Assembly: GCA_016788865.1 (NCBI GenBank)
Contig: JAEUSB010000033.1
Coordinates: 1-64,000, forward strand
Direction: 5' to 3'
Source: Leptospirales bacterium
GTDB taxonomy: Bacteria; Spirochaetota; Leptospiria; Leptospirales; Leptonemataceae
Length of the DNA stretch: 64,000 bases
Shown: piece by piece, positions 1-8,253 of the stretch
Position numbering within the stretch: position 1 is the stretch's first letter
Layout of the letters: each line of letters starts with the position of its first letter
Program-made: the position numbers and the translations under genes
Notes under the pieces: generated by a model
What the model was told of the DNA's origin: nothing
The model's database searches: none
What the model saw: only the letters and a program-made list of their open reading frames with translations

Positions 1-1
1 G

Positions 2-253
2 AACACATACGACGTAGTATTTATGGATTTGCAAATGCCAGAGCTTGACGGGCTCGCAGCCACACGAATCATTCGATCGAGGGAAGAACAAACCATTAAT
101 CCGGATATCCCTATCATCGCAATGACCGCCTATGCAACCAACGAGGTCCGCTCTGAATGCAGCAAGGCCGGAATCACCGCCTATATCACTAAGCCTTTGA
201 GCAAGGACCGGATCATGAAGGAAGTTCGCCGAGTTCTTGATTTACCTGAGTAG
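2..253 (+). CDS. Response-regulator receiver domain, C-terminal fragment (5' end outside window)
   Basis: The frame is open from the first bases of the window and ends at 253. The visible part is the second half of a CheY-like receiver domain: hydrophobic strand followed by the phospho-acceptor Asp in the context FMDLQMPELDG, a Thr in the IIAMTAY strand, and the conserved Lys in ITKPL. The phrasing VVFMDLQMP with the domain at the very C-terminus is what is usually seen in hybrid histidine kinases, so this is likely the tail of a hybrid kinase; a free receiver protein is the alternative. Its stop lies 12 bases from the stop of the convergent cheY gene. Confidence 0.85.
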   Translation, partial: NTYDVVFMDLQMPELDGLAATRIIRSREEQTINPDIPIIAMTAYATNEVRSECSKAGITAYITKPLSKDRIMKEVRRVLDLPE

Positions 254-265
254 TCGAGGCAACTG

Positions 266-622
266 TTACTCGACCATCTGACGCACTATGTCAAGGAACT
301 GTGCAGGTTGAAACGGCTTTACAATCCAACCGTCTGCACCCAGACCGTTTCCGGTTTGCTTAATCCCGGCTTCCGCCTCCGTGGTCAATGCAAGGATCGG
401 GATGTTTGTATCAAGTTTGCGAACCTCACGGATAAAGGTTAAACCATCCATGATTGGCATATTGATGTCGGTAACAATCAGATCGATCTTGTTGTTGCTC
501 AATGTGGCGAGCGCTTCTTTGCCATGTTCTGCAAGCAGGACTGTAAATCCGCCGGACTCAAGAGTTTGCTGAACCATTGAGCGCATAGCGCGCGAGTCAT
601 CGACTGCCAGTACTGTTTTCAT
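266..622 (-). CDS. cheY: Chemotaxis response regulator CheY
   Basis: A 118-residue single-domain receiver. Acidic pair D8-D9, phospho-acceptor D52 (VTDINMP), T80 and K102 (VKPF) are all present, as in CheY that binds the flagellar switch protein FliM. The open frame extends 18 codons further, but the ATG at 622 is chosen: it has GGAGA just upstream and overlaps the stop of cheR as ATGA, which is typical translational coupling. It is the last gene of the minus-strand chemotaxis operon. Within the operon it is the obvious output for CheA phosphate; fliG elsewhere in the window shows the organism has a flagellar motor. No output domain is attached. Confidence 0.9.
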   Translation of the reverse strand: MKTVLAVDDSRAMRSMVQQTLESGGFTVLLAEHGKEALATLSNNKIDLIVTDINMPIMDGLTFIREVRKLDTNIPILALTTEAEAGIKQTGNGLGADGWIVKPFQPAQFLDIVRQMVE

Positions 623-1464
623 ATTTTCTCCTGGGAATTTGGTCGTTTGAATATTGTAATTTTGCTGGTATTCCACTCATAATAACGGGCAAGGCCGCAC
701 TGACGCAGAACGTAATCATCCGTAATTCCAAACAGTGATTCCGAAGAGCCTAGAATCAGGGTAGAGTCGGGGTTCATGCATTTTCGCAAGGCTTCGAGTA
801 TCTTCACGCGGGTCGCCATGTCAAAGTAGACCAGAACGTTTCGGCAGAATACAATATCGTAGGCCCCCTCATATGGCAAATCCAGAAGATTTCCCTGTTT
901 GAAATTCACTGCATTCCGAATCGATTCGATTACCTGGAAATTTTCTCCCATGGGCCTGAAGAATCGCTCGCTGTAAGCAGCCGGTAGCCCACGGCCAACA
1001 TCAAACTGCGAATAGATACCCAGCCTTGCGCGCGCAACAGTAGCTTCACTAATGTCCGTTGCGGTCATTTTGACGCGATCAAACACATGCGGCAGCGATT
1101 CTTTGATTAACATCAGAATCGAATACGGCTCCTGGCCTGTTGCGCAGGCTGCACACCAGATGCGCAAGGGTCGATCGACGCTGTTGCGAGCCAGCCATTC
1201 AGGAATGATCTGAGTTGTGAGCGCCGTGAAAATACTTTCATCTCTGAAGAATAGAGTCTCATGTGTTGCAATACGCTCGATCAGTTCTGCCCTGAGATTA
1301 CCCTGGCTATCGCGCACTACCGCATCGGCCAACGCATCGTATGAAGCAAAATTCATTGAAGTCAAAAGCGGTCCGAGTCGCGCTTCAATCAAGTAGTCCT
1401 TATCTTCGCCAAGTTCGATTCCTGTTGTACGGTGAACAAGCGTCTTGATCTTTGCGTATGGCAT
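619..1464 (-). CDS. cheR: Chemoreceptor glutamate methyltransferase CheR
   Basis: A 281-residue protein that methylates glutamates of chemoreceptors using S-adenosylmethionine. It has the two-part CheR layout: an N-terminal helical domain ending in the diagnostic stretch ATHETLFFRD, then a Rossmann-type SAM domain with the motif CAACATGQEPYS (about residues 164-175) and FCRNVLVYF. Length matches the family. The start at 1464 shares one base with the stop of cheB (TAATG) and its own stop overlaps cheY, so cheB-cheR-cheY are translationally coupled. With CheB it forms the adaptation pair for the MCP encoded in the same operon. Confidence 0.93.
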   Translation of the reverse strand: MPYAKIKTLVHRTTGIELGEDKDYLIEARLGPLLTSMNFASYDALADAVVRDSQGNLRAELIERIATHETLFFRDESIFTALTTQIIPEWLARNSVDRPLRIWCAACATGQEPYSILMLIKESLPHVFDRVKMTATDISEATVARARLGIYSQFDVGRGLPAAYSERFFRPMGENFQVIESIRNAVNFKQGNLLDLPYEGAYDIVFCRNVLVYFDMATRVKILEALRKCMNPDSTLILGSSESLFGITDDYVLRQCGLARYYEWNTSKITIFKRPNSQEKI

Positions 1465-2534
1465 TACTTCACCATCCCCAGGCGGCTCTGAACGGAGAAA
1501 GCCAGGCCCGGAATATCTCGCGGCAGAGCAAGGTGTTCGCGAATGGGTCGTTCAGGCATACCAAACACAACACATGATTCGGGGCTCTGCGCATAGACAA
1601 AGCCTCCTCGATTTCGAATGTCTCGAACTCCTTCGTACCCATCTTCGCCCATGCCGGTCATGATCAATGCAAGCGCGCGATTTCCAAACTCAAGCGCAAC
1701 CGATCTAAACAAGATGTTGACGGAGGGCTTACAGCTCAACTCTGGCGGCCTGTCATTGGTACGGGCAATGATTGCACCGGCTCCGCGCACAAGCTCCAGA
1801 TGCGAACCGCCAGGCGCTATCACCACCATTCCAGCTTCAAGACGCATCCCGTCACTAGCTTCAACCACAGTGAGCCTTGTATGATAGGACAATGTTTCCG
1901 CCAGATGCTTTGTGAAGAGCGGCGGCATATGCTGCACAATTACAATTGGCCCGCGCAGTGGAGGGGTGATTCGCGCAAGCAATTCGCGCAGCGCATTGGG
2001 GCCGCCCGTGGAAATTCCTATTGCGCAGATGTCCGCCTGCCCCACTTCTTCACGCAGGCTCACTTCCGTTGGGGCTGGCACAACGGGCACCGGTTGGGTC
2101 TTTGTGCGGGCCAGATCCTTGATCCGCTTGATCAAAGTATTTCTCAGGTAGCCACTGACATCCAATAGCCCGGTCGGCTTGGGAACAAAGTCAATTGCGC
2201 CAAGCTCCAGAGCACGCAACGTTAGGCGCGCACCCTCGACCGTATGTGAGCTGAACATAACGACCCTGGTGTCTGGCCATTTTTTCTTGACGACTTCAAG
2301 CGTGGCAAGGCCATCCATTTCTGGCATTTCCAGATCCAGAATCACAAAATCTGGACGGTAATGGTTGATCCTCGGGAGGGCAAGCCTGCCATTCGCAGCA
2401 ACAGATACCACTTCAATTCGTGGATCCAGGGCCAACTCATGGCGCAGCAAATTTCTGTACGCCTGTGAGTCATCCACGATCATCACGCGAATCTGATCTG
2501 ATGCTTGCTCACTCATAACTGCCGGCGACACCAT
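1464..2534 (-). CDS. cheB: Chemotaxis methylesterase/deamidase CheB
   Basis: A 356-residue two-domain protein that removes methyl groups from chemoreceptors when phosphorylated by CheA. The N-terminal receiver has D21-D22, phospho-acceptor D67 (ILDLEMP) and K119 (VPKP). The C-terminal esterase carries the catalytic triad: S175 (GISTGGP), H202 (IVQHMPP) and D298 (MTGMGEDG). The first Met is used here, but a second Met at residue 7 is an equally possible start; neither has a strong ribosome site. It follows the MCP gene and is coupled to cheR. The codons for R103-L104-T105 contain one copy of the repeated 9-mer CGCCTAACG. Confidence 0.94.
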   Translation of the reverse strand: MVSPAVMSEQASDQIRVMIVDDSQAYRNLLRHELALDPRIEVVSVAANGRLALPRINHYRPDFVILDLEMPEMDGLATLEVVKKKWPDTRVVMFSSHTVEGARLTLRALELGAIDFVPKPTGLLDVSGYLRNTLIKRIKDLARTKTQPVPVVPAPTEVSLREEVGQADICAIGISTGGPNALRELLARITPPLRGPIVIVQHMPPLFTKHLAETLSYHTRLTVVEASDGMRLEAGMVVIAPGGSHLELVRGAGAIIARTNDRPPELSCKPSVNILFRSVALEFGNRALALIMTGMGEDGYEGVRDIRNRGGFVYAQSPESCVVFGMPERPIREHLALPRDIPGLAFSVQSRLGMVK

Positions 2535-2550
2535 TGTTCGATCAATGACC

Positions 2551-4206
2551 TCAGTTCAGCGCCGCCACGCGACGGGCACTATTGCGGCTGCCCCCGTTGT
2601 CGTTGCCTAACTTGAATCCGCTTACATCCGCGTCGATTTCGACCGCCAGTTCTTTGAGACTTTGCGATAACTGCAATGTTCGGGCAGCGTCCTTCGCGCC
2701 AACTCTTGCCTGGTCTGAAATTCCGTTGATGTTCTTTGTCACCTCGGTAGACGCACAGGAAATTTGAGCCACGTTAGAGGCAATTTCTCTTGATGTAATG
2801 GATTGCTCCTCCACGGCCGAAGCAATCGAGCCGCTGATTTCATTGACCCGACGTATCACGGCAGCGATATCCTCAATAGCGCCTATCGTCTTGTCCGTGC
2901 TTTTCTGAATGGAAGAGATCCGGCCCTTAATATCTTCCGAAAGCAGACCTGCCTGCCGGGCCAGCTCCTTCACTTCCGCTGCGACCACTGCGAATCCTTT
3001 CCCAGCATCACCCGCTCCTGCGGCTTCAATTGCTGCATTCAAAGCAAGCAGGTTGGTCTGGGCTGCGATACTTGCGATACTCTCGATAAACTTTCCAATT
3101 TCATCCGCACTCTGTCCCAGGTCACGGACAACGGAGGTAGTACTTGCCGCCTTTGCATTTGCATCCGTTGCAATAACAGATGCATCCGCGGCCTGTCGCG
3201 CCACTTCTGAAATCGAGCTCGACATTTCCTCAATTGCACTCGCGAGTGATTGTAGTCCGTGATTCATTGTGCCGGCCGTGTCAGCAATCAGTCTGGACTG
3301 TTGAGATGTCTGTTCGGTGCCGGAAGAAAGACTCAAGCTAGCCTCGTTCAATTCACTGGCTGCCCTCGTGAGTTCTTTGCTCACGGAGAAGACGCGACTC
3401 AGTACGCGGTCCAGATTCTCAAGGAAGCTGTTCATCGACTGCCCAAGAACACCCAGCTCGTTAGCTGAAACATCGTCCACGCGCTGGGTTAGATCACCAG
3501 TAGCGACAACGCCGAGTCGATCCACAGTAGCACCCAGAGGCCTCGTGATGGAGCGCGCAATCTTGATCGAAAGGAATCCTCCCAGGCCAATTGAGCTAAT
3601 TAACAGAAGCCCCACCCAGACGAAGGACGAATTATAAATGCCCTGGACCTGCTCGACGTCTCGCTTCGAAGAGTCAATGACCGCCTGATCCAGGACCTGC
3701 ATATGCTTTAGCATTGAGTTCAATGTTTCCTGCGATCTCCCGGCCATTAGCGATTTCGCTTCATCTGTTTTTCCGCCTGAAATCAGCCCGACCAGCGCCG
3801 CATGTTCCTCCATGTATTCAGCCCGCGCTTTGCTGTACTCGCCAAACAGTCCCTTGAAGTCAGGATCCAACACCGATTCAAGATTCTTTTCCGCACGCTG
3901 AATTCCCTCTATAGCCTGGCCCATTTCGCGCTGAGCCCCGGCCTTCGCTGCCCCCTCACTGACGAGAAAGAGCAATTCCTTTCGTCTCAGAGTATTCACT
4001 TGTACGAGCAGCTCTGAAGATGCTTTGAGTTCTGGCAGGGCCTTCTCCGCAATCTCCCTCGTATTCTGGTAAACCCTCGTCAGCGAGACCAGGGCAAATA
4101 TTCCAAGCACTACAGTCAGGCTCAATGTAATTGAAAATCCAAGCAAGAGCTTGGTGCTGATATTCAGCTGTTCCCAACGACTGGATGATTTTGTTTTGTT
4201 ACTCAT
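2551..4206 (-). CDS. Methyl-accepting chemotaxis protein (transmembrane chemoreceptor)
   Basis: A 551-residue receptor. It has a short cytoplasmic start, TM1 at about residues 18-41, a helical periplasmic ligand domain of about 150 residues that looks like a four-helix-bundle (4HB_MCP) sensor, TM2 at about 192-215, a HAMP domain beginning near [11 protein letters not shown], then a long coiled-coil signalling domain. The hairpin tip that contacts CheA/CheW reads [19 protein letters not shown]; the usual R in EAARAGE is G here. A strong GGAGG lies 6 bases before the ATG. It sits between cheW and cheB in the operon, so it is probably the cognate receptor; the ligand cannot be told from sequence. 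Confidence 0.93.
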   Translation of the reverse strand: MSNKTKSSSRWEQLNISTKLLLGFSITLSLTVVLGIFALVSLTRVYQNTREIAEKALPELKASSELLVQVNTLRRKELLFLVSEGAAKAGAQREMGQAIEGIQRAEKNLESVLDPDFKGLFGEYSKARAEYMEEHAALVGLISGGKTDEAKSLMAGRSQETLNSMLKHMQVLDQAVIDSSKRDVEQVQGIYNSSFVWVGLLLISSIGLGGFLSIKIARSITRPLGATVDRLGVVATGDLTQRVDDVSANELGVLGQSMNSFLENLDRVLSRVFSVSKELTRAASELNEASLSLSSGTEQTSQQSRLIADTAGTMNHGLQSLASAIEEMSSSISEVARQAADASVIATDANAKAASTTSVVRDLGQSADEIGKFIESIASIAAQTNLLALNAAIEAAGAGDAGKGFAVVAAEVKELARQAGLLSEDIKGRISSIQKSTDKTIGAIEDIAAVIRRVNEISGSIASAVEEQSITSREIASNVAQISCASTEVTKNINGISDQARVGAKDAARTLQLSQSLKELAVEIDADVSGFKLGNDNGGSRNSARRVAALN

Positions 4207-4226
4207 AAAGACCTCCGTCTTCTTCC

Positions 4227-4655
4227 TTAAAAATTGCCATGCGCTTTGGAAAGCTCCCTGGGATTTAGAACTATTGTGACAATCTCCGGTCTCCTGACCA
4301 TGCAGGCAACCAGCGCTGCTTGCGTCTCACTCATACTCGCCGGAGCGATTTCAATTTGGTCTTGCGAAACAGTTACAATGTCCGTTAGGCGATCAACCAG
4401 CAGAGCTACATTCTGTTGAGCACCCTTGATTCTCACAAGCGCCACTGTAGAAGGCCGATTTTCTTTGCGATCTAAACCAAAGAGACAGGATACATCCAGA
4501 ACGGTTACAGGCTCGCCATTGACGTTTGCAAGGCCGGCCACGTAGTCAGGCATTCCAGGTATGTGAAAGAGCGCAGTATTCTCCTTCACGTCGCGACAAT
4601 CTTCGAGTTTCATGCCGTAACTTTCTTTGCCAAGTATCCAGGTTAGTATCTGCAT
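4227..4655 (-). CDS. cheW: Chemotaxis coupling protein CheW
   Basis: A 142-residue SH3-like scaffold that links the chemoreceptor to CheA. The CheW core is visible as [22 protein letters not shown] followed by a strand [12 protein letters not shown] that matches the family. The open frame runs 28 codons further upstream into cheA, but the ATG at 4655 is preferred: it stands one base after the cheA stop (TGATATG) with GGAGG embedded in the end of cheA. A copy of the repeated 9-mer falls in the VDRLTD codons. Position between cheA and the MCP gene is the normal arrangement for a signalling-complex operon. Confidence 0.9.
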   Translation of the reverse strand: MQILTWILGKESYGMKLEDCRDVKENTALFHIPGMPDYVAGLANVNGEPVTVLDVSCLFGLDRKENRPSTVALVRIKGAQQNVALLVDRLTDIVTVSQDQIEIAPASMSETQAALVACMVRRPEIVTIVLNPRELSKAHGNF

Positions 4656-4656
4656 A

Positions 4657-7155
4657 TCAAGCCTCCACCCTGAAGGCATTTCTATCCAATTGCTGTAGCA
4701 GAACCGGCACGTTGACAGACAAGACTGTTCTATCTCCAACTATAGCGCGTGATTCGATCGCCGGATGGTTGAAAGAATCGGAATGCTGATCTGGCAAGTG
4801 ATCGTGAATTGCTATGATAGCTGTTGCGGCAAGAGCGATGGAGGTCTCACCGGAGCTCACGATTATTACAAAAGCAGGCTGAAGTGCGCGCTGACCTGCC
4901 TCTCCAAAAACCCGATCGGGATGGATCAGCGGCAACGCCTTGTTCTGAAACCGGAATACTTCGCCACCCATCACAGCTTCGTACAGGCCAAAATGGAATG
5001 TTTCAATCCTGGGCGAATAGTTAGTGGAGACAGCCAGGCGAATTTCCCCCGCATCAAAAACCAGAAAGCTCTCCAGTTTCTGGCGAGTTGCGGGCGCCTG
5101 CGCAGTGGCTTCTTCCAGTTCTGCATGCAAGTGCACGCTTCGCGCAACGCCCGCAACATCCAGGATTGTAACAACATTGCTGTCTCCGAGAACTGCGGCG
5201 CCGGAGTAGAAAGGATTTCCCTCGAAGTGGATGCTGAGCGGCCTGACAAGGATTTCCTCTGGATTTCCAACAGCCTGGACCATTAAGCCAAAACGCCGGG
5301 AATCGGCCTGCACAACAGCAATGAAGCAAGGTTCACTTTCCGACACAGGTTCTCTGTAGAACAGATCACGCAAATCAACGAGCGGCAGGATGCGATCGCG
5401 CAACTGGTAAATACGCTGGCCTGCGGCCAGCGAAAGATGTGCGGGATTTACAAGGACGAGCTCAAGAATGCTGGCGCGAGGAATTGCGAACCGCGCCGAT
5501 CCCACCTGTACGACAAGGCACGTTACAATAGAAAGGGTTTGCGGAAGCGTCCCAATGAAAGTGGTTCCCCGCCCGCGTTCCGCGTGAACCGTGATGCTGC
5601 CTCCGGCCCGTTTGAAGCTGGCCCGGACTACGTCCATTCCAACGCCGCGCCCTGAGGTTTGCGTTATAGCTTTCGCAGTGGAAAGACCTGGAAGAAAAAG
5701 CAGTTCCGCTGCATCGGTATCACTCATTGCTGCAGCCTGCTCTTCCGAAATCAGGCCACGGCTAAGCGCCGTTGCTTTTAAAGCATCGTAATTCAATCCC
5801 TGGCCATCATCGCTCAAGATAACCTGAACCAACCGATTTTGAACAACTGCTTTGATACTCAAATGACCTTGCGGGTCTTTACCTTTCAGCTTCCTTTCTT
5901 CGGGTGTCTCAATTCCATGATCAATGGCGTTTTTAACCATATGCAGAATTGATTCTGCAATGGTATCTATCAAAGTTTTGTCCAGCTCTACCTGTTCGCC
6001 TTCAAATGAAACACGAACGTCCTTCCCCGTTAGGCGACATGTGTCGCGCACCACGCGAGGAATCCGCTTGAAAAGCTGGCTCAAATCCTGGAGCCTCGTT
6101 CGCATGATCTCTTCCTGGAGGCGCGTGATCATTTGACTCAGACGCGAGCCTATGAGTTGCAAACCAGTGTCCTGGCTTGCTGATAACTTCTGAATTAGTT
6201 CGTTTCGCACACCAACAGTCTGGCCGGCCAGGTCAATCATCCGATCCAGGAGTGAGAGAGGTACGCGCAAGTGTTCTGCGACCAGCGGCGCAGAATCCTG
6301 CTCTCCGGACACGTTCTCCGTATTTTCCGCTGGCGCCATAGCCTTAGCTTCAAGCGGCTGATCCGAATGCGCCATCCTGGAATTCTCTGCGTCACCGGGT
6401 GATCGCGTTTTGATGGGTCGCAGACGAACTGCCGGAATGCCATATTTCTCAAGTGTCGCAGCCGGCTCGTTTGAACCAAATACCAGGGCAGCAATCAAAT
6501 GATCTCCGTTCAATGATTGGAGATCTGGAATCAGATCCGGGCGAACCTTACAGTATGCTAGCTCACCGGCAACCCGTGCCCGGGCACAACGTTCTTCCAG
6601 CTCAAATGGAGAAATCGAGTTGGGTCCGGACAATGGAACGTCTGCAAGAACAAGCTGCTTTTGTAAATCGGTTGCACGGCGGACCAATTTGGCTGGGATC
6701 TTCAGCGGCTCGATTGCGCGCGCACCAGAGGCCTTGAAAACTGCCGGATGCGCACGATCGGCCGTCGCTGTCTTTGGCTTGCTACGAGCCATCGCAATTC
6801 GATCGAGCAGATCAGGGTCTTCCGTGGATTCCACGCGGGGATTGGCAAGCGCACGCCTGATCCAGTCGATCGCGATTAAGATTACATCAATGATTTCTCC
6901 GGTGACGGATTCCTTCCCGGAACGGACATCGCCGAGCAGGGTTTCCAACTCATGGGCAACAGACGTTAGGCGCTGATTCTGAAAGTACCCGACGTTTCCT
7001 TTCACGGTGTGGACAAAACGGAATAATTCGTTCACGGTTGCTGCGTCCGTGTCGGTTTCCAGGCGGAGGGTGGACGACTCGGCCAGGGAAAGCATTTCCT
7101 GGCTTTCAGTTATGAATTCCAGGTAGATATCATCGCCTTCTGCAAGCCGGCTCAT
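4657..7155 (-). CDS. cheA: Chemotaxis histidine kinase CheA with a second C-terminal CheW-like domain
   Basis: An 832-residue kinase, longer than the usual 650-700. Domains: HPt with phospho-acceptor H49 (FVHTVKG) at 1-105; a variable region 150-260 that may bind CheY or CheB; dimerisation helices at about 293-365 (LLDRMIDLAGQ); ATPase at 366-540 with N box HMVKNAIDHGIE (405-416), DDGQGLN (449) and GRGVGMDVV (502); a CheW-like P5 domain at about 540-675; and a further segment 690-830 with the same strand pattern (ESFLVFDAGEIRLAV, ALPLIHPDRVFG, VIIVSSGETSIAL), which I read as an extra CheW-like domain. The start overlaps the STAS gene stop as ATGA. Two 9-mer copies (CGCCTAACG) lie in its RLT codons at 6028 and 6964. 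Confidence 0.93.
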   Translation of the reverse strand: MSRLAEGDDIYLEFITESQEMLSLAESSTLRLETDTDAATVNELFRFVHTVKGNVGYFQNQRLTSVAHELETLLGDVRSGKESVTGEIIDVILIAIDWIRRALANPRVESTEDPDLLDRIAMARSKPKTATADRAHPAVFKASGARAIEPLKIPAKLVRRATDLQKQLVLADVPLSGPNSISPFELEERCARARVAGELAYCKVRPDLIPDLQSLNGDHLIAALVFGSNEPAATLEKYGIPAVRLRPIKTRSPGDAENSRMAHSDQPLEAKAMAPAENTENVSGEQDSAPLVAEHLRVPLSLLDRMIDLAGQTVGVRNELIQKLSASQDTGLQLIGSRLSQMITRLQEEIMRTRLQDLSQLFKRIPRVVRDTCRLTGKDVRVSFEGEQVELDKTLIDTIAESILHMVKNAIDHGIETPEERKLKGKDPQGHLSIKAVVQNRLVQVILSDDGQGLNYDALKATALSRGLISEEQAAAMSDTDAAELLFLPGLSTAKAITQTSGRGVGMDVVRASFKRAGGSITVHAERGRGTTFIGTLPQTLSIVTCLVVQVGSARFAIPRASILELVLVNPAHLSLAAGQRIYQLRDRILPLVDLRDLFYREPVSESEPCFIAVVQADSRRFGLMVQAVGNPEEILVRPLSIHFEGNPFYSGAAVLGDSNVVTILDVAGVARSVHLHAELEEATAQAPATRQKLESFLVFDAGEIRLAVSTNYSPRIETFHFGLYEAVMGGEVFRFQNKALPLIHPDRVFGEAGQRALQPAFVIIVSSGETSIALAATAIIAIHDHLPDQHSDSFNHPAIESRAIVGDRTVLSVNVPVLLQQLDRNAFRVEA

Positions 7156-7457
7156 GACGATCGTGCCTCCCCGGCAAGCAGGCTTTCCAGCCCCAGGAAG
7201 CGAAAAAGCGAGGCTCCCTGCTCGTCACATTGAATCGTGAGCTTCCGGCCGGCATCGAGGGTGGAACGGGCAAAGGCCAGGATGATGAGGAGGGCCTCCC
7301 CTTGTATGGCTTCAACTCCGGACAAACGTACCACAACCTGAGGCGCCAGGGCTGGCAACACACCCAGGAGCTTCTCTCTGAGGCTCGCGCCGCCACCCGC
7401 AAGATCCTCCCCGTATAAAGCGACGTTCGAGATTCCCTTCTTTACAAAATAGTTCAC
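7152..7457 (-). CDS. STAS-like (anti-anti-sigma type) protein heading the chemotaxis operon
   Basis: A 101-residue protein with the STAS outline: a strand VVVRLSGVEAI, a helix ALLIILAFARSTLDAGRK, a strand LTIQC and a closing helix LFRFLGLESLL. The Ser or Thr that is phosphorylated in SpoIIAA-type proteins (normally in DSSG after the first strand) is replaced by IQGEA, so classical phospho-switching looks absent. GTG start at 7457, no strong ribosome site. It is the first gene of the che operon and overlaps cheA by ATGA, so its product is likely made in step with CheA. STAS proteins in che operons are occasional; a role in the signalling array is inference. Confidence 0.6.
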   Translation of the reverse strand: MNYFVKKGISNVALYGEDLAGGGASLREKLLGVLPALAPQVVVRLSGVEAIQGEALLIILAFARSTLDAGRKLTIQCDEQGASLFRFLGLESLLAGEARSS

Positions 7458-7460
7458 TGG

Positions 7461-7500
7461 AGCCTACCAGAAGGTAGTATAGCCTACCAGAAGGTAGTAT
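7461..7500. repeat. Two exact tandem copies of a 20-bp unit with internal hairpin, upstream of the che operon
   Basis: The unit AGCCTACCAGAAGGTAGTAT occurs at 7461-7480 and again at 7481-7500, with a partial third start at 7501 (AGCCTCCCGG). Each unit contains a perfect inverted repeat CTACC-AGAA-GGTAG. A degenerate relative (CCTACTACGGGTAG) follows at about 7517-7530. The repeat ends three bases before the GTG of the STAS gene, in the only sizeable gap upstream of the chemotaxis operon, so it is well placed to act as an operator array or as structured leader RNA. The function is inferred from position only. Confidence 0.75.
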
Positions 7501-7584
7501 AGCCTCCCGGCAAGTAACCTACTACGGGTAGAACCACAATTATTTGCAGTACAAGTACGGTAGCCACGGATTGGACGGGCGGCA

Positions 7585-8253
7585 TCAGATCAAAGCCCTG
7601 TCCACGGCAAATTTGACCAAACCCTGGACATTTGGGATCTTAAGCTTGTGCATAATGCGGGCACGGGTTGATTCCACTGTGCGCACGCTTAAGAAGAGCT
7701 CTTTTGCAATCTCCTTATTCATCATGCCTCTAGCGATCATCTTCAGGACTTCCTGTTCCTTGGCTGTAAGCAATTGCAGGGAATCGTTCTTGTCCTGCCG
7801 CATTTCGTATTCTTCAACAATCAGCTTGTTGATCTCTGCAGAGTAGAATTTCTCGCCGGCGAAAACAGTCCGAATCGCATGAATCAGTGTTTCGAACACG
7901 TCATCCTTGAGGACATAGCCATGAACGCCCCGTCCCATGGCAGCGCGGAAGTAGTCGCGGTTCTTATGCATGGTAAGGGCAATCACGCGAACGCTGGGAT
8001 GCTCTTTCTTGACAAACTCCATTAGTTCCAGACCATCCGCGTCTGGCATAGAGAGATCAAGGAGGAGGACATCGCAGGGCTTCGCTTTCAGTGTTTCCTT
8101 CAGGTCTGTTCCATCAACAGATGCGACGAGTTGCATGTCTTTCCGCTCTTCAATGATTTTGCGCAAACCCATCCGGAAGAGCGCGTGGTCATCGGCGTGG
8201 ACGACACGGCAAACCGGGGTAATTTCCTTCTTACGTCCTTTTGCGTTCAACAA
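7585..8253 (-). CDS. NarL/FixJ-family response regulator
   Basis: A 222-residue regulator: receiver domain with D21-D22 and phospho-acceptor D66 (LLLDLSMP), conserved Lys in VLKDD, then a LuxR-type helix-turn-helix from about residue 158 (LTAKEQEVLKMIARGMMNKEIAKEL, followed by SVRTVESTRARI). It should bind DNA as a dimer after phosphorylation. The start is a TTG at 8253, supported by GGAGG six bases upstream; both lie inside the end of the kinase gene, giving a 23-base overlap. That tight coupling makes the upstream HisKA_3 kinase its probable partner, which fits because HisKA_3 kinases normally pair with NarL-type regulators. Confidence 0.92.
   Translation of the reverse strand: MLNAKGRKKEITPVCRVVHADDHALFRMGLRKIIEERKDMQLVASVDGTDLKETLKAKPCDVLLLDLSMPDADGLELMEFVKKEHPSVRVIALTMHKNRDYFRAAMGRGVHGYVLKDDVFETLIHAIRTVFAGEKFYSAEINKLIVEEYEMRQDKNDSLQLLTAKEQEVLKMIARGMMNKEIAKELFLSVRTVESTRARIMHKLKIPNVQGLVKFAVDRALI

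Noticed and set aside
2220-2228. GTTAGGC/GCCTAAC words as integron attC sites
   Set aside because: The core resembles integron attC ends, but copies are single, lie inside conserved genes, lack paired inverted repeats, and no integrase is present.
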